From Planctomycetota bacterium (GTDB lineage Bacteria > Planctomycetota > UBA1135 > GCA-002686595), in assembly GCA_016714045.1 (NCBI GenBank), contig JADJNY010000012.1:62001-126000 (forward strand): 64,000 nucleotides of DNA. Direction: 5' to 3'. Every line of letters begins with the position of its first letter. Within the stretch, counting starts at the first letter, position 1. Shown piece by piece: positions 26,031 through 35,463 of the stretch. Below the pieces are notes generated by a model, which was given only the letters and a program-made list of their open reading frames with translations, made no database searches and was not told the origin of the DNA. Position numbers and translations under genes: made by a program.

Positions 26031-27587
26031 TCAGCTCGCCGGCGTCGCCTGCGGCGCGCCGAAGCGCGACTCGAGCAAGCCCTTGAAGCCCTGGAGCGCC
26101 GTCCGCTGCAGGTAGAACTGCACGCCGCGCAGCCCGCCGAGCTCCTCGCCGCCGCCCGCGCGGCCCGGGCCGCCGTGGAGCATCCACGGGAGCGCCATGC
26201 CGGGGGCGAGCGCCTGCTCGACCGACTTGTCGTTGCCGATCCAGATGCGGCCGGTCCATGCGGCGGCCTGGAGCACGTAGGCCTCGACCCACGCGTCGTC
26301 GTTCGAGTAGCAGCTCGAGACGAGCCCGCCCGCGCCGAGCGCCACGATGCGCGCGGCTTCCACCGCGTCGCCCGAGTACGGAACGATCGTCGAGCACGGG
26401 CCGAAGACCTCGTCCTGGTGCACGACGGAGGCGCCCGCGTCCTTCGCGACGAGCAGGGTCGGCGCGACGTAGAAGCCCTTCGGGTGGAGCGGCTTCGGGC
26501 CGCCGGTCGCGGTCTCGGCGACGGTCTGCAGGCGCTCGATGCCCTTGCGCACGTCGTCGAACTGCGCGCGCGACGCGACGGGGCCCATGCGCGTCGTGCT
26601 CTCGGCCGGGTTGCCGACCGTGATGCGCGCGAGCTCGGCCTTCAGGTCGGCGACGACCTCAGCGACGCGCTCCTTCGGCACGAGGATGCGCCGCACCGCG
26701 GTGCACTTCTGCCCCGTCTTCTGCGTCATGTCGAGCACGACGTTGGCGAGGAACGCGTTGTACGTCGGACCGCCGGCCTCGACGTCGGGCGCGAGCACCG
26801 CTGCGTTGAGCGAGTCGGCCTCGATGTTCACGCGCACGTTGTGCTTCACGAGGTTCGGCGTCGCCTTGAGCTTCGCGCCCGTGCCCGACGAGCCCGTGAA
26901 CGCGAGGCAGTCCATCGGGCCGAGGTGCTCGAGCAGGTCGCCGGTCGAGCCCGCGACGAACTGGTACGTGCCCGCGGGAAGGACCTCCTTCTCGACGACG
27001 AGCTGCGCGATCTTCCACGCGAGCAGCGCGGTCGGCGTGCCCGGCTTCTCGATCACGGGGACGCCCGCGACGAAGGAGCACGCCATCTTCTCGAGCATCC
27101 CCCACGCGGGGAAGTTGAACGCGTTGACGTGCACCGCGACGCCGGGGCGCGAGGTCCACACGTGCTGGCCCCAGAAGCGCGCGGTGCGCCCGAGCTGCAG
27201 ACCCTCGCCGTCGACGAGGTAGGGCTTCTGCGGCAGCTTCGCCGCGAGCTCCGCGTACGCCATCAACGTGCCCGTGGCGCCGTCGATGTCGAACTTCGCG
27301 TCGCCGCGCGTCGTGCCACCGTTCGAGACGGAGACGGAGATCAGCTCCTCGCGCTTCTCGTGGATCACGCCGGAGAGCGCCTTGAGCAAGGCACCGCGCT
27401 CCGCGAACGAGCGCTTCTGGAGGGCGGGGACGCCGAGCTCGCGCGCGTGCCGTACGACCGCGGCGAAGTCGATGCCGCCGGAACGGACCTCGGCGATCGC
27501 CTCCTCCGTGTGCGCGTCGTGGAGGGGCGTGGGGGTGCTGGTGCCGGTGTGCCAGCGGCCGAGGACGTAGCTCTGGAGGGTCTGCAT
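26031..27587 (-). CDS. PaaZ/BoxD-type CoA-semialdehyde dehydrogenase
   Basis: A 518-residue aldehyde dehydrogenase of the PaaZ N-domain/BoxD type, which oxidises CoA-bound semialdehydes formed when phenylacetyl-CoA or benzoyl-CoA rings are opened. The start MQTLQSYVLGRWHTGT and PLHDAHTEEAIAEVRSGGID match this group. The catalytic Cys is in QKTGQKCTAVRRILVP and the general-base Glu in VNIEADSLNAAVL; the cofactor-binding stretch VNAFNFPAWGMLEKMA is also present. There is no MaoC hydratase domain at the C-terminus, as in BoxD. No other Paa or Box genes are in view, so the pathway cannot be fixed. It is divergent from the membrane protein gene at 27924. Confidence 0.85.
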   Translation of the reverse strand: MQTLQSYVLGRWHTGTSTPTPLHDAHTEEAIAEVRSGGIDFAAVVRHARELGVPALQKRSFAERGALLKALSGVIHEKREELISVSVSNGGTTRGDAKFDIDGATGTLMAYAELAAKLPQKPYLVDGEGLQLGRTARFWGQHVWTSRPGVAVHVNAFNFPAWGMLEKMACSFVAGVPVIEKPGTPTALLAWKIAQLVVEKEVLPAGTYQFVAGSTGDLLEHLGPMDCLAFTGSSGTGAKLKATPNLVKHNVRVNIEADSLNAAVLAPDVEAGGPTYNAFLANVVLDMTQKTGQKCTAVRRILVPKERVAEVVADLKAELARITVGNPAESTTRMGPVASRAQFDDVRKGIERLQTVAETATGGPKPLHPKGFYVAPTLLVAKDAGASVVHQDEVFGPCSTIVPYSGDAVEAARIVALGAGGLVSSCYSNDDAWVEAYVLQAAAWTGRIWIGNDKSVEQALAPGMALPWMLHGGPGRAGGGEELGGLRGVQFYLQRTALQGFKGLLESRFGAPQATPAS

Positions 27588-27923
27588 GGTGGGGTTCCCG
27601 CGGAAGGGGGTGGCTACTCTACGGAGTGCCCGCGGCCCCGGCGAGGCCCGCGCGCGCCCGGTTCGCCTCGCGCCCGTTGCCCCCGCGCGCGGCTCGCCTC
27701 GCGCCCCGTCCGCCTCTCGGTCCGTCTGCCACGCGCTCGATCTGCCTCGAGCTCGGTCCGCCCCGCGCTCCCTCCGCCTCGCGCTCGGTTCGCAAGACCC
27801 GGCCGACTCGCGCAGAATGCCGGGCAGCGCCGAGCGCAGGGACCTCGTCGCGCGGGGCCGTCTCACCGGCTCCGCGCGCGCTCGTCCCCGCCGTCCGCGC
27901 GCCGTCCCGAGAAGGAAAGTCCC
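27588..27923. other. divergent intergenic region, low complexity
   Basis: About 336 bases between two divergent genes, so it should hold both promoters. Most of it is C/G-rich low-complexity sequence with at least three copies of GCCTCGCGC and many CGC(T/C)CG phrases. The last 20 bases hold GAGAAGGAAAG, a good ribosome site for the gene at 27924. I cannot point to a clear -35/-10 pair. Confidence 0.5.
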
Positions 27924-28616
27924 ATGCTGGCCGCCCTCCACGTCCCGATGTTCGGGTTCACCTGCCTCGCGTTCCTGCTCATCTACGTGGTGATCGCCGT
28001 CGCGATCCTGCTCGTCTTCAAGAGCGGCGAGAAGGGCACGACGAAGCTCGGCGGGTTCGCGGGCTGCATGATCGGGCTCGGACTGTTCGGCATCGCGGGC
28101 TTGATGGCGCTCGGCACCGGGCTCGTCATGACCCTGAACGCGTGGAACGAAGCGGTGCGCCGCGGACCGGTGAAGTCGTTCGAGTTCCACTTCGACGACG
28201 GCTCGCGCCTGCACGGCGCGGAAGGGGAGCGCACGACGCGCGACTGGGAGCCCGAGGGTGAGCACGGGGGTGAGCACGGGGGCGAGCTCTCGACCGAGGA
28301 CCGCGCGGCCGGTGCCGAGGAGCTGGGCGGCATGGACGCGGCACCGGGCCGCGGCAAGCTCGAGATCGTCGTGCTCCTGCGGGACGAGGGCGCCGCGACC
28401 ACGGTGATCGACTGGGTGCGCGAGCACGTCGACGCCGACCTGAGCACGGAGTGGGGCACGGTCTCGACCGACGAGGGCGAGTTCACGCGCGTCACGTTCA
28501 CGGCCGAGCTCGAGCGCGCGGAGCTCGAGCGCGTGAAGAGCGACCTCCAGCGCGACTTCCCCGGGTTCGAGCTTCCGACCGGCGGCAAGATCGAGCTGCG
28601 CGAGCCGACCCGCTGA
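27924..28616 (+). CDS. membrane protein of unknown function
   Basis: A 230-residue protein with a strong ribosome site (GAGAAGGAAAG) before the ATG. Two transmembrane helices lie at about residues 8-32 (FTCLAFLLIYVVIAVAILLV) and 45-72 (GCMIGLGLFGIAGLMALGTG). The rest is soluble and acidic: FEFHFDDGSRLHG, then a short tandem of EHGGEHGGE and the domain KLEIVVLLRDEGAATTVIDW ... FPGFELPTGGKIELREPTR. No family recognised. The two-helix hairpin plus a small alpha/beta domain suggests a membrane-bound binding or regulatory protein. Confidence 0.75.
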   Translation: MLAALHVPMFGFTCLAFLLIYVVIAVAILLVFKSGEKGTTKLGGFAGCMIGLGLFGIAGLMALGTGLVMTLNAWNEAVRRGPVKSFEFHFDDGSRLHGAEGERTTRDWEPEGEHGGEHGGELSTEDRAAGAEELGGMDAAPGRGKLEIVVLLRDEGAATTVIDWVREHVDADLSTEWGTVSTDEGEFTRVTFTAELERAELERVKSDLQRDFPGFELPTGGKIELREPTR

Positions 28617-28665
28617 AGCGCGAGCTCGTTCCCGCGCCGCGCGCGTGACGGTACGCTGCGGCGCG

Positions 28666-29655
28666 ATGAACGAGCTCCCCCACTCCGCGCGCTGGCTGCC
28701 GCCGAAGACGTTCGAGGGCCAGGTCGCCGTCGTCACGGGCGGCGGCACCGGCCTGGGACTCGAGGTGAGCCGCGGGCTCGCGGCGCTCGGCGCGACGGTC
28801 GTGATCGCGTCGCGCAGCGCGGAACACCACGGCGCGCTGCTCGACGAAGCGCGCTCGAAAGGCTGGCGCTGCGAAGCGCGCGTGCTCGACGTGCGCGAAG
28901 CGAAGGACGTGCGCGCGTGCGCCGACGCGATCGTCGCGGCGCACGGGAAGGTCGACGTCCTCGTCAACAACGCCGCGGGCAACTTCGTGTGCCCGTCCGA
29001 GCGCCTGTCGACGAACGCGTGGCGCGCGGTGCTCGGGATCGTGCTCGACGGCACGTTCTACTGCTCGCAGTCGTTCGGCAAGCACATGATCGCGCGCCGC
29101 TCGGGCCAGATGCTCAACGTCGTCGCGACCTACGCGTGGACGGGCATGCCGGGCGTCGTGCATTCGGCGAGTGCGAAGGCGGGCGTGCTCGCGATGACGC
29201 GCACCCTCGCGGCGGAGTGGGCGCGCTTCGGCGTGCGCTGCAACGCGATCGCGCCCGGCCCGTTCCACTCGGCGGGCGCGCAGCAGAACCTGTGGCCCGA
29301 CGCGGACGCCGAGCGCAAGTTGAAGGAGCGCATCCCGCTCGGCCGCTTCGCGACGGCGGAGGAAGTCGCGGCGCAGTGCCTGCACTTGCTCTCGCCCGCG
29401 AGCGCGTACCTGACCGGCGAGTGCCTCGTGATCGACGGCGGCGCGACGCTCGGGAGCTCGATGTGGGAGCCCGGCACGCGCTTCTCGCGCAAACGCGACG
29501 CCGCGGGGAGCGCGAGCACCGCGCTCGGCGGCGAGGACGACGCGCGGAACGAGAGCCGCGCGCACGGTGGCGAAGGCCGTTCGGGCGGCGAAGGTCGCGC
29601 GCCCGGCGGCGGCGGTCCCGCGTGGGACGTCGGTCCGGGCTCGGCGTCGGGTTGA
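28666..29655 (+). CDS. short-chain dehydrogenase, 2,4-dienoyl-CoA reductase-like
   Basis: A 329-residue SDR. It has the NAD(P)-binding VVTGGGTGLGLEVSRGLAAL, NNAAGNF, and VVHSASAKAGVLAMTRTLA in place of the usual YxxxK; a Ser four residues before the Lys is the mark of 2,4-dienoyl-CoA reductases, which remove double bases-conjugated enoyl groups in beta-oxidation of polyunsaturated fatty acids. The C-terminal about 50 residues are a Gly/Ala/Arg-rich disordered tail not typical of the family. The ATG at 28666 (MNELPHSARWLPP) is preferred to a start seven codons upstream. MurQ follows eight bases later, so the two are likely co-transcribed. Confidence 0.88.
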   Translation: MNELPHSARWLPPKTFEGQVAVVTGGGTGLGLEVSRGLAALGATVVIASRSAEHHGALLDEARSKGWRCEARVLDVREAKDVRACADAIVAAHGKVDVLVNNAAGNFVCPSERLSTNAWRAVLGIVLDGTFYCSQSFGKHMIARRSGQMLNVVATYAWTGMPGVVHSASAKAGVLAMTRTLAAEWARFGVRCNAIAPGPFHSAGAQQNLWPDADAERKLKERIPLGRFATAEEVAAQCLHLLSPASAYLTGECLVIDGGATLGSSMWEPGTRFSRKRDAAGSASTALGGEDDARNESRAHGGEGRSGGEGRAPGGGGPAWDVGPGSASG

Positions 29656-29662
29656 GACCGCG

Positions 29663-30568
29663 ATGAGCCCCTTCCCCCAGCGCGACGCTTTCGACACCGA
29701 GCGCCCCAACCCGCGCTCCGCCGATCTCGACACGCTTGGCATCGCCGACGCGTTCGACGTCGTGAACGCGGAGGACGCGACCGTCGCCGCCGCGGTCGCG
29801 CGCGCGAAGCCCGCGATCGTGCGCGCGATCGAGGTCGCGAGCGAGCGCCTCGCGCGCGGCGGACGGCTCGTCTACGTCGGCGCGGGCACGTCGGGGCGCC
29901 TCGGCGTGCTGGACTCCGTCGAGTGCCCGCCGACGTACCGCACGGATCCGACGCTCGTGCAGGGCGTCATCGCCGGCGGCCCGCCCGCGCTGACGAGCGC
30001 CGTCGAAGGCGCGGAGGACGACCGCGCCGCGGGCGCGCGCGCGATGACCGAGCGCGCGATCGGCGCGCTCGACGTCGTGTTCGGCATCGCGGCGGGCGGC
30101 ACGACGCCCTTCGTGCACGGAGCGCTCGCGGAAGCGAAAGCGCGCGGCGCGGCGACGGTTTTCCTGGCGTGCGTGCCGCGCGAGCAGGCGCCCGGCGAAG
30201 CTGACGTCTCGATCCGCGTCGTCACGGGCCCCGAGGTCGTCGCGGGCTCGACGCGCATGAAGGCGGGCACGGCGACGAAGCTCGTGTTGAACACGGTGAG
30301 CACGCTCGTGATGGTGCGCCTCGGGAAGGTGCACAAGAACCTGATGGTCGACGTGAACACGCGCGGCAACGCGAAGCTGTGGCAGCGCGGCATCGGGCTC
30401 GTCGCGCGCATCGCCGCGGTCGACCGCGCGCGCGCGGAGGAGCTGCTCGACGCCGCGGACGGCGAAGTGAAGACCGCGATCGTCATGGCGCGCCATGCGT
30501 GCGACGCAGGGGCTGCGCGCGGGCGCCTCGCCGCCGCGCGCGGCGTGCTGCGAGCGGCGCTCGGCTGA
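29663..30568 (+). CDS. murQ: N-acetylmuramic acid 6-phosphate etherase
   Basis: A 301-residue SIS-domain enzyme that cleaves the lactyl ether of MurNAc-6-phosphate, giving GlcNAc-6-phosphate and lactate in cell-wall recycling. Family hallmarks are TERPNPRSADLDTL at the N-terminus, YVGAGTSGRLGVLDSVECPP (sugar-phosphate site and catalytic Glu), and GPEVVAGSTRMKAGTATKLV followed by KVHKNLMVDVN. Length is standard. The ATG at 29663 (MSPFPQRDAF) starts seven bases after the SDR stop codon. A cell-wall amidase lipoprotein lies 4 kb away at 34360 on the opposite strand, consistent with peptidoglycan turnover. Confidence 0.95.
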   Translation: MSPFPQRDAFDTERPNPRSADLDTLGIADAFDVVNAEDATVAAAVARAKPAIVRAIEVASERLARGGRLVYVGAGTSGRLGVLDSVECPPTYRTDPTLVQGVIAGGPPALTSAVEGAEDDRAAGARAMTERAIGALDVVFGIAAGGTTPFVHGALAEAKARGAATVFLACVPREQAPGEADVSIRVVTGPEVVAGSTRMKAGTATKLVLNTVSTLVMVRLGKVHKNLMVDVNTRGNAKLWQRGIGLVARIAAVDRARAEELLDAADGEVKTAIVMARHACDAGAARGRLAAARGVLRAALG

Positions 30569-30719
30569 GCTACGATGCTCGAAAGTCCTCGCGCCGCGCG
30601 AACCTTCTCGCGGTGCCGAACGCTCGGTGCTGAGAGCAACTCGAGCCCCGCCATGTGGGGTTGCGGGCGTTCGCCTGCGCTGCGAGCCTGCGATTGAGTT
30701 GGGAACGCCCGGCTCGCGA

Positions 30720-32677
30720 TCAGAACTCGACGCGCGTCTCCTCGCCCGGCAGGAGGGAGACCGCGATCGTGCGCACGACCTCCCCGGCGTGCAGGAGCTC
30801 GACCGCGCGCACGGACGTCGCGTCGAGGCCGGACAGGTACGCGTCCCCGTTCTCGTCGACGTCCGCGACGGCATAGGTCCCCGCCGCGCCGCTCCCCGCG
30901 GCGCGGGTCACGCGGAGCGTCCAGTCCGCCTGCGGAGCTTCGGCCTCGAACGCGACGTGAACGGTGAGCTGCGCGGAAGGCCGCAGCACGACCGCTTGCT
31001 CCCCGCCGCCGCCGCGCAGGAGCACACTCCCCACCCACTGTTCGTCCTCGGTGCGGAATTCGGCCCACGCGCCGCCGCGCGGGAGCTCGGCGGGCGCGGG
31101 GTAGCGCACGTGCCCGACCGTCGGTTCGTCCGCGGTGCGCACCTCCGTCCACTCCGCGAACGGGTTGCCGCTGCCGCTCCAACCCGGGAGCGGTCCGGCG
31201 CCCGGCACGCGCGCGAGGACGTCGCCGGCGTCGTGCTCCGATTGGACGAGGGTGCGCGCGGTGTCCTCGTCCGCCTCTTCCTGCGCGAAGCGAAAACGCC
31301 AGGTCGGACCCATCGTCGCGAGCAGGAGCACTTCGTCGCCGCGGGCGAGACGAGGCATGTCGTTCACGGCGAGCGCACGGCTCGCGCGCGCCCGTGGATC
31401 GAACTCGAGCTCCGCCTCGCGCGGTTCGAGCGCGATCCGCGCCTCTTCGTCCAGGTCGTAGGCCGTGAACGCGATCCGGCCCGCGGGGAACACGAGCGCG
31501 CTCGCGAAGCGGCCGTCCGCGTCCGTCGTGAGCGTCTCGCTCGTCTCACGCGCACCTTCGACGACGAGCGTCACGTCCGCGAGCGGGCGCGCGTGCTCGC
31601 GTCGAGCAAGCGCCCGCGCACGACGGCCCCCGCAGCGAGCTCGACGCGCCACTCGACCTCGTCCTCGCACGCGTGCTCCGCCGCGAGCGCGAGGTCGGCG
31701 TCGGCGCACCACTCCTCCTCCGTCGTCACGAGGCGCAGCTCGAGCGCGCGGGCCGACAGCGTCGGACACTCGAACTCGAAGCGTCCCTCGGCGTCGGTCA
31801 CGGCCTCGCCGAGCCCCTTCCAGGTCGCCGGAACCAGGAACGAGAGCGGAAGAGGGCGAGGGGTGCTCGGTAGCCACCCGGCCGTCGGCACGGAGGGCAG
31901 GTCGAGCTGGAGCGGCCCCGCTCTGGCCCCGTCCGTGAGCGTGAACCGGATCGAGCTCGCCTGCAGGCGAAGGCTCCCGAAGTCGAGCTCCGTGAGCGGC
32001 TGGCCGTCGCTCCCCGCGACGACGCGGCGAACGAGGCCGACCGGCGCGATCGAGGTGCTCTGCGCGAGCTCGACGTCGAAGTCCTCGACGACGTAGGACA
32101 CCCGCGGCGCGTCCGGAGCCGCGGGTTCGCTCTGGGGCGGGGCGAGGGGCGCGACGGGCTCCACGTGCACCGCCACCTCGACGCTCCTGTCGAGCACGCC
32201 GACCGGGCTCGGCGGCTCGGCGGCGACGTCCGAGAGCTCGCGGGAGACTGGCTTCCCCTCGGCGATCCGTCCGAGAAGCGCGGCGAACACCGCGGCGCTC
32301 CTGTGCGCGGGCGCGGGCATCGCGGCGGGCCCGGCGACGAACGGCGCGTCGACTCGCGCGCGCAGCTCGATCGTGCGGCCGGCGAGCGGAAGCCCCGTCG
32401 TCGCGTCGAGGAGGCGCCCGCGCAGGGCCGGCGCGTCGGGTACGCGGCGCGCGTCGATCGCTCCCGGGCCGAGCACGGCGTCCGGGTCGGCGGCGGCCTC
32501 GCCCGCGAGCTCGGCGCGGAGCGCGGGCGAAGTCGTCGCGCTCGTCGAGGCGCGCGTCTCGTGCGCGGCTCGGCCCCACCGCGCCTCGGGTGCCGCGGGC
32601 AGCGCAAACCACGTCGCGAGCGCGAGCGCGACGCTCGCCGAGAGCAACCCGAAGATCTTCGTCCGGTTCCGCACCAC
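30720..32677 (-). CDS. anchored surface protein with carboxypeptidase-regulatory-like domains, one frameshift
   Basis: The first frame runs from a GTG at 32677, which follows AAGGGGAGG at good spacing. It opens with a membrane anchor (IFGLLSASVALALATWFALP) and contains two beta-sandwich modules of the carboxypeptidase-regulatory type (LRGRLLDATTGLPLAGRTIEL; EAVTDAEGRFEFECPTLSA). At GGG 31585-31587, next to a GCGCGC run, coding moves to another frame: RGRLLDAST would continue as PLADVTLVVEGARETSETLT, TTDADGRFASALVFPAG, a third such module, and on to the stop at 30720. One missing base explains the break. These modules fold as transthyretin-like sandwiches and usually decorate large exported proteins. 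Confidence 0.75.
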
Positions 32678-32888
32678 GCGCCTCCCCTTCCCCAGGCCGT
32701 CCGCGCACCGAAACGCTCCCTCGCGCGGTCCTGCCGGCCGCGACGAGAGCACTGCGCTCCGTCGTGCTCGATCCTACTCCGCTCCTCGCGCGCAGCCAAG
32801 GTACGGCGCGGGACGCGCGCTCGAACGGCGCGCCGGGGCGCGCCCTTGGGAGGGCTGTTGGGACGCGCTGGGCGCCGCGCGCCGTCCC

Positions 32889-34208
32889 TCAGCCGATCGG
32901 CGCGTAGTGCCGCAACCCGCGGAACGCGCGCTCCAGGTCGGCGCGGAAGTCGGGGTGCGCGATCGTGATCAAGGCCTCGCCGCGCTCGCGCAGCGTCTTC
33001 CCGAACAGGTTGACGGCGCCGTACTCGGTCACGATCCAATGCACGTGGCCGCGCGTCGTCACGACGCCGGCGCCGGCGGTGAGCTCCGGCACGATGCGCG
33101 ACAGGGTGCCGTTCGCAGCCGTCGACGGCAGCGCGATCACCGGGCGGCCGCCCTTGGACAGCGCCGCGCCGTGGATGAAATCCATCTGCCCGCCGATGCC
33201 GGAGAAGATCTTGTGCCCGATCGAATCGGCGCACACCTGACCGGTCAGGTCGACCTGCAGCGCCGAGTTGATCGCGACGACGCGGTCGTTGCGCCGGATC
33301 ATCGCGGTGTCGTTCGTGCGATCGCAGGGGTGGAACTCGACGAGCGGGTTGTCGTCGACGAAGTCGAAGAGCCGGCGCGTGCCGATCACGAAGCTCGTGA
33401 CGCTGCGCCCGGGATGCACGGCCTTGTAACGGTTCGTGATGGCGCCCGCCTCGACGAGGTCGACGACGCGGTCGGAGAACATCTCGGTGTGGATGCCGAG
33501 GTCCTGCTTCCCCTTCAGGCGCGCGAGGACGGCGTCGGGGATCGCTCCGATGCCCATCTGGAGCGTCGAGCGGTCCTCGACGAGCCCGGCGACGAGCTCG
33601 CCGATGCGCGCGACGACGTCGGTCTCGGGCTCCGGGACGTGCTCGTGCAACGAACGGTCGGTCGCGACACACGCCCGCACGCGCTCGAACGGCACGACGC
33701 AGTTGCCGTGCGTGCGCGGCATGCGCGCGTTGAGCTCCGCGATCACGATGCCAGCGTGGTCCGCGGCGGCGCGCGCGGCGTCGACGGAGACGCCGAGCGA
33801 GCAGAGCCCGTGCGCGTCGGGCGGCGTGAGCTGCAGGAGCGCCGCGTCGAGGCGGATGCGCCCCGAGGTGAAGAGCCCGGGAACGTCGGAGAGGAAGACC
33901 GGGATGAAGTCGGCGCGTCCTTCTTGGACGGCGGAACGCACCGGCTGTCCGGTGAAGAGCGATACGGAGCGGAAGCGCCCTTCGTGCTCCGGCGCCACGA
34001 ACGGCGCGGGCCCCATCGTGTGCAGGTGGTAGAGCGTGACGCCCTCGAGGTCGCGCCGCCGCGCGAGCGCTTCGACGAGCGGCGTCGGCGTCGCGGCGCC
34101 GCCGTGGAGGAAGACGTTCATGCCGCTCGTGATCGGCGCGACAGCTTCGTCGGCGGAGACGGCGGCTCGGGACCAGTCGGACGATGCGCGGGACGGGCTG
34201 CGGTTCAT
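32889..34208 (-). CDS. acetyl-CoA hydrolase/CoA-transferase family protein
   Basis: A 439-residue protein of the acetyl-CoA hydrolase/transferase family (acetate or 4-hydroxybutyrate CoA-transferases), which pass CoA between acids through a glutamyl-CoA thioester. The catalytic Glu lies in LGIHTEMFSDRVVDL, and the CoA-binding loop is IFSGIGGQMDFIHGA. Other family blocks are FLHGGAATPTPLVEAL near the start and LQMGIGAIPDAVLARL. The start MNRSPSRASSDWSRAAV is likely but one or two codons could be trimmed. It stands alone on the minus strand; physiologically it could use acetate or butyrate formed by fermentation or beta-oxidation. Confidence 0.92.
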   Translation of the reverse strand: MNRSPSRASSDWSRAAVSADEAVAPITSGMNVFLHGGAATPTPLVEALARRRDLEGVTLYHLHTMGPAPFVAPEHEGRFRSVSLFTGQPVRSAVQEGRADFIPVFLSDVPGLFTSGRIRLDAALLQLTPPDAHGLCSLGVSVDAARAAADHAGIVIAELNARMPRTHGNCVVPFERVRACVATDRSLHEHVPEPETDVVARIGELVAGLVEDRSTLQMGIGAIPDAVLARLKGKQDLGIHTEMFSDRVVDLVEAGAITNRYKAVHPGRSVTSFVIGTRRLFDFVDDNPLVEFHPCDRTNDTAMIRRNDRVVAINSALQVDLTGQVCADSIGHKIFSGIGGQMDFIHGAALSKGGRPVIALPSTAANGTLSRIVPELTAGAGVVTTRGHVHWIVTEYGAVNLFGKTLRERGEALITIAHPDFRADLERAFRGLRHYAPIG

Positions 34209-34359
34209 GTGGAACCGGCGAGTCTAGCGCCGCGCACGGGCACGAAGAAGCGCCTCGCTCACCCCTGGCTCCTCCCTCGCGCGCGCCTCGCACCCGGCTC
34301 GTTCCTCGCTCGCACGTCCCTCGCGCGTCGCGCGTCGCCGCCTTTGCGCGAGCTCGCGC

Positions 34360-35367
34360 TCACGGCGCCGGCGGACGCAGTTCCTCGCGCACGAGGCGCA
34401 GGAAGAACTCCCAGTCGAACGCGGGGCCCGGGTCCTGCTTGTTCAGCTGCACGTGGTAGTGCCCGAGGATCCCGCGGAAGCGTTCCCACTCGGCGTCGGA
34501 GAGCACCGCGTTCGTCACCTTCCCCTGCGCATCGCGCGGCGCGTCGGGCTGGATGCGCGGGAGCGCGCGACAGAGCGCGGCCGAGAGCTTCGCGAGCGAC
34601 GCGTACTGCTCGGGCGTGAAGTCGTACTGGTGGTAGACGGTCTTCTGGATCGTGCCGGAGACGAGCTCCTGCCGCGCGGGCCGGCCGACGAAGCCCTCGG
34701 TGCGCACGCCGCCGCCCCTCAAGCGCTCGGGAAGCCGCAGGTACGTGCCCGCGTCGTCCCTCGCGTACCACTCGGCGAACACGGGCGCCGCCTTCGACGG
34801 GTACGCGCCCATGTTCGCGATCTCGATGCCGATCGAACGCGGGTTCGACTTCGTCGCGTGCCACGCGGTGTCGGCGAGGTCCATCGTCTGGTAGATCGTC
34901 CCGTCGACGTCGAGCATGAAGTGGACGGAGAGCCCGCGCTCGCGCAGCACCTTGTGGCACGTGCGCGAAACGCCGCACACGTCGTAGTGGAGCACGAACT
35001 GGTCGACAACGGCCGCGAGCGACGCGCGATCGCGCGAAGCGGGAGCAACGAGCACCTCCGCCATCCCGTCGCCGAGTTTCCGCGAGCGTCCGGGTTCGTA
35101 CGCGAGCACCATCGGCGGCGCCTCGCCCGGCTGCAGGTCCTTCTTCGCCGCGGGATCGGGCACGAGCTGGTAGCTGTCGTACCCCGGGAACTGCGTCCAC
35201 AGCACGACCGGCGCGCCGATCGACACGCGCTCGCCGCACACGACGATCTCGTCGCCGACCTTCGGCGCGGGCGGCGGCTCCACGGGTTCCATCGGACGCG
35301 GACGGAGCGGCGCCACGCGACACGCGGTCGCGAGCGCGAGGAGCGCGAGGAGCAGGGTGAAGCGCAT
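34360..35367 (-). CDS. N-acetylmuramoyl-L-alanine amidase lipoprotein
   Basis: A 335-residue Amidase_2 family protein that would cut the bond between MurNAc and the stem peptide. The lipobox LLLALLALATAC puts it in the outer membrane or periplasm. Zinc-site residues are visible in VDQFVLHYDVCG and GILGHYHVQLNKQDPG; DTAWHATKSNPRSIGIEIAN is the core of the family. The N-terminal part (residues 40-125) holds extra sequence before the catalytic domain. It begins at the ATG at 35367, divergent from the M61-like gene, with 96 bases between them. Confidence 0.88.
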   Translation of the reverse strand: MRFTLLLALLALATACRVAPLRPRPMEPVEPPPAPKVGDEIVVCGERVSIGAPVVLWTQFPGYDSYQLVPDPAAKKDLQPGEAPPMVLAYEPGRSRKLGDGMAEVLVAPASRDRASLAAVVDQFVLHYDVCGVSRTCHKVLRERGLSVHFMLDVDGTIYQTMDLADTAWHATKSNPRSIGIEIANMGAYPSKAAPVFAEWYARDDAGTYLRLPERLRGGGVRTEGFVGRPARQELVSGTIQKTVYHQYDFTPEQYASLAKLSAALCRALPRIQPDAPRDAQGKVTNAVLSDAEWERFRGILGHYHVQLNKQDPGPAFDWEFFLRLVREELRPPAP

Positions 35368-35463
35368 GGCGCGAGCATCCGAAGTCGCCCCGCGCGGCGC
35401 AAGGGAGCGCGCGCCGCGGAACTTCCGCCAACGCCCTCCGCGCGCGGGGCGTAGGCCGCGGCG

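Noticed and set aside
26031..29054. One 1007-residue protein covering the aldehyde dehydrogenase
   Set aside because: The part before 27587 is antisense to two plus-strand genes and reads as shadow; the family start MQTLQSYVLGRW is at 27587.
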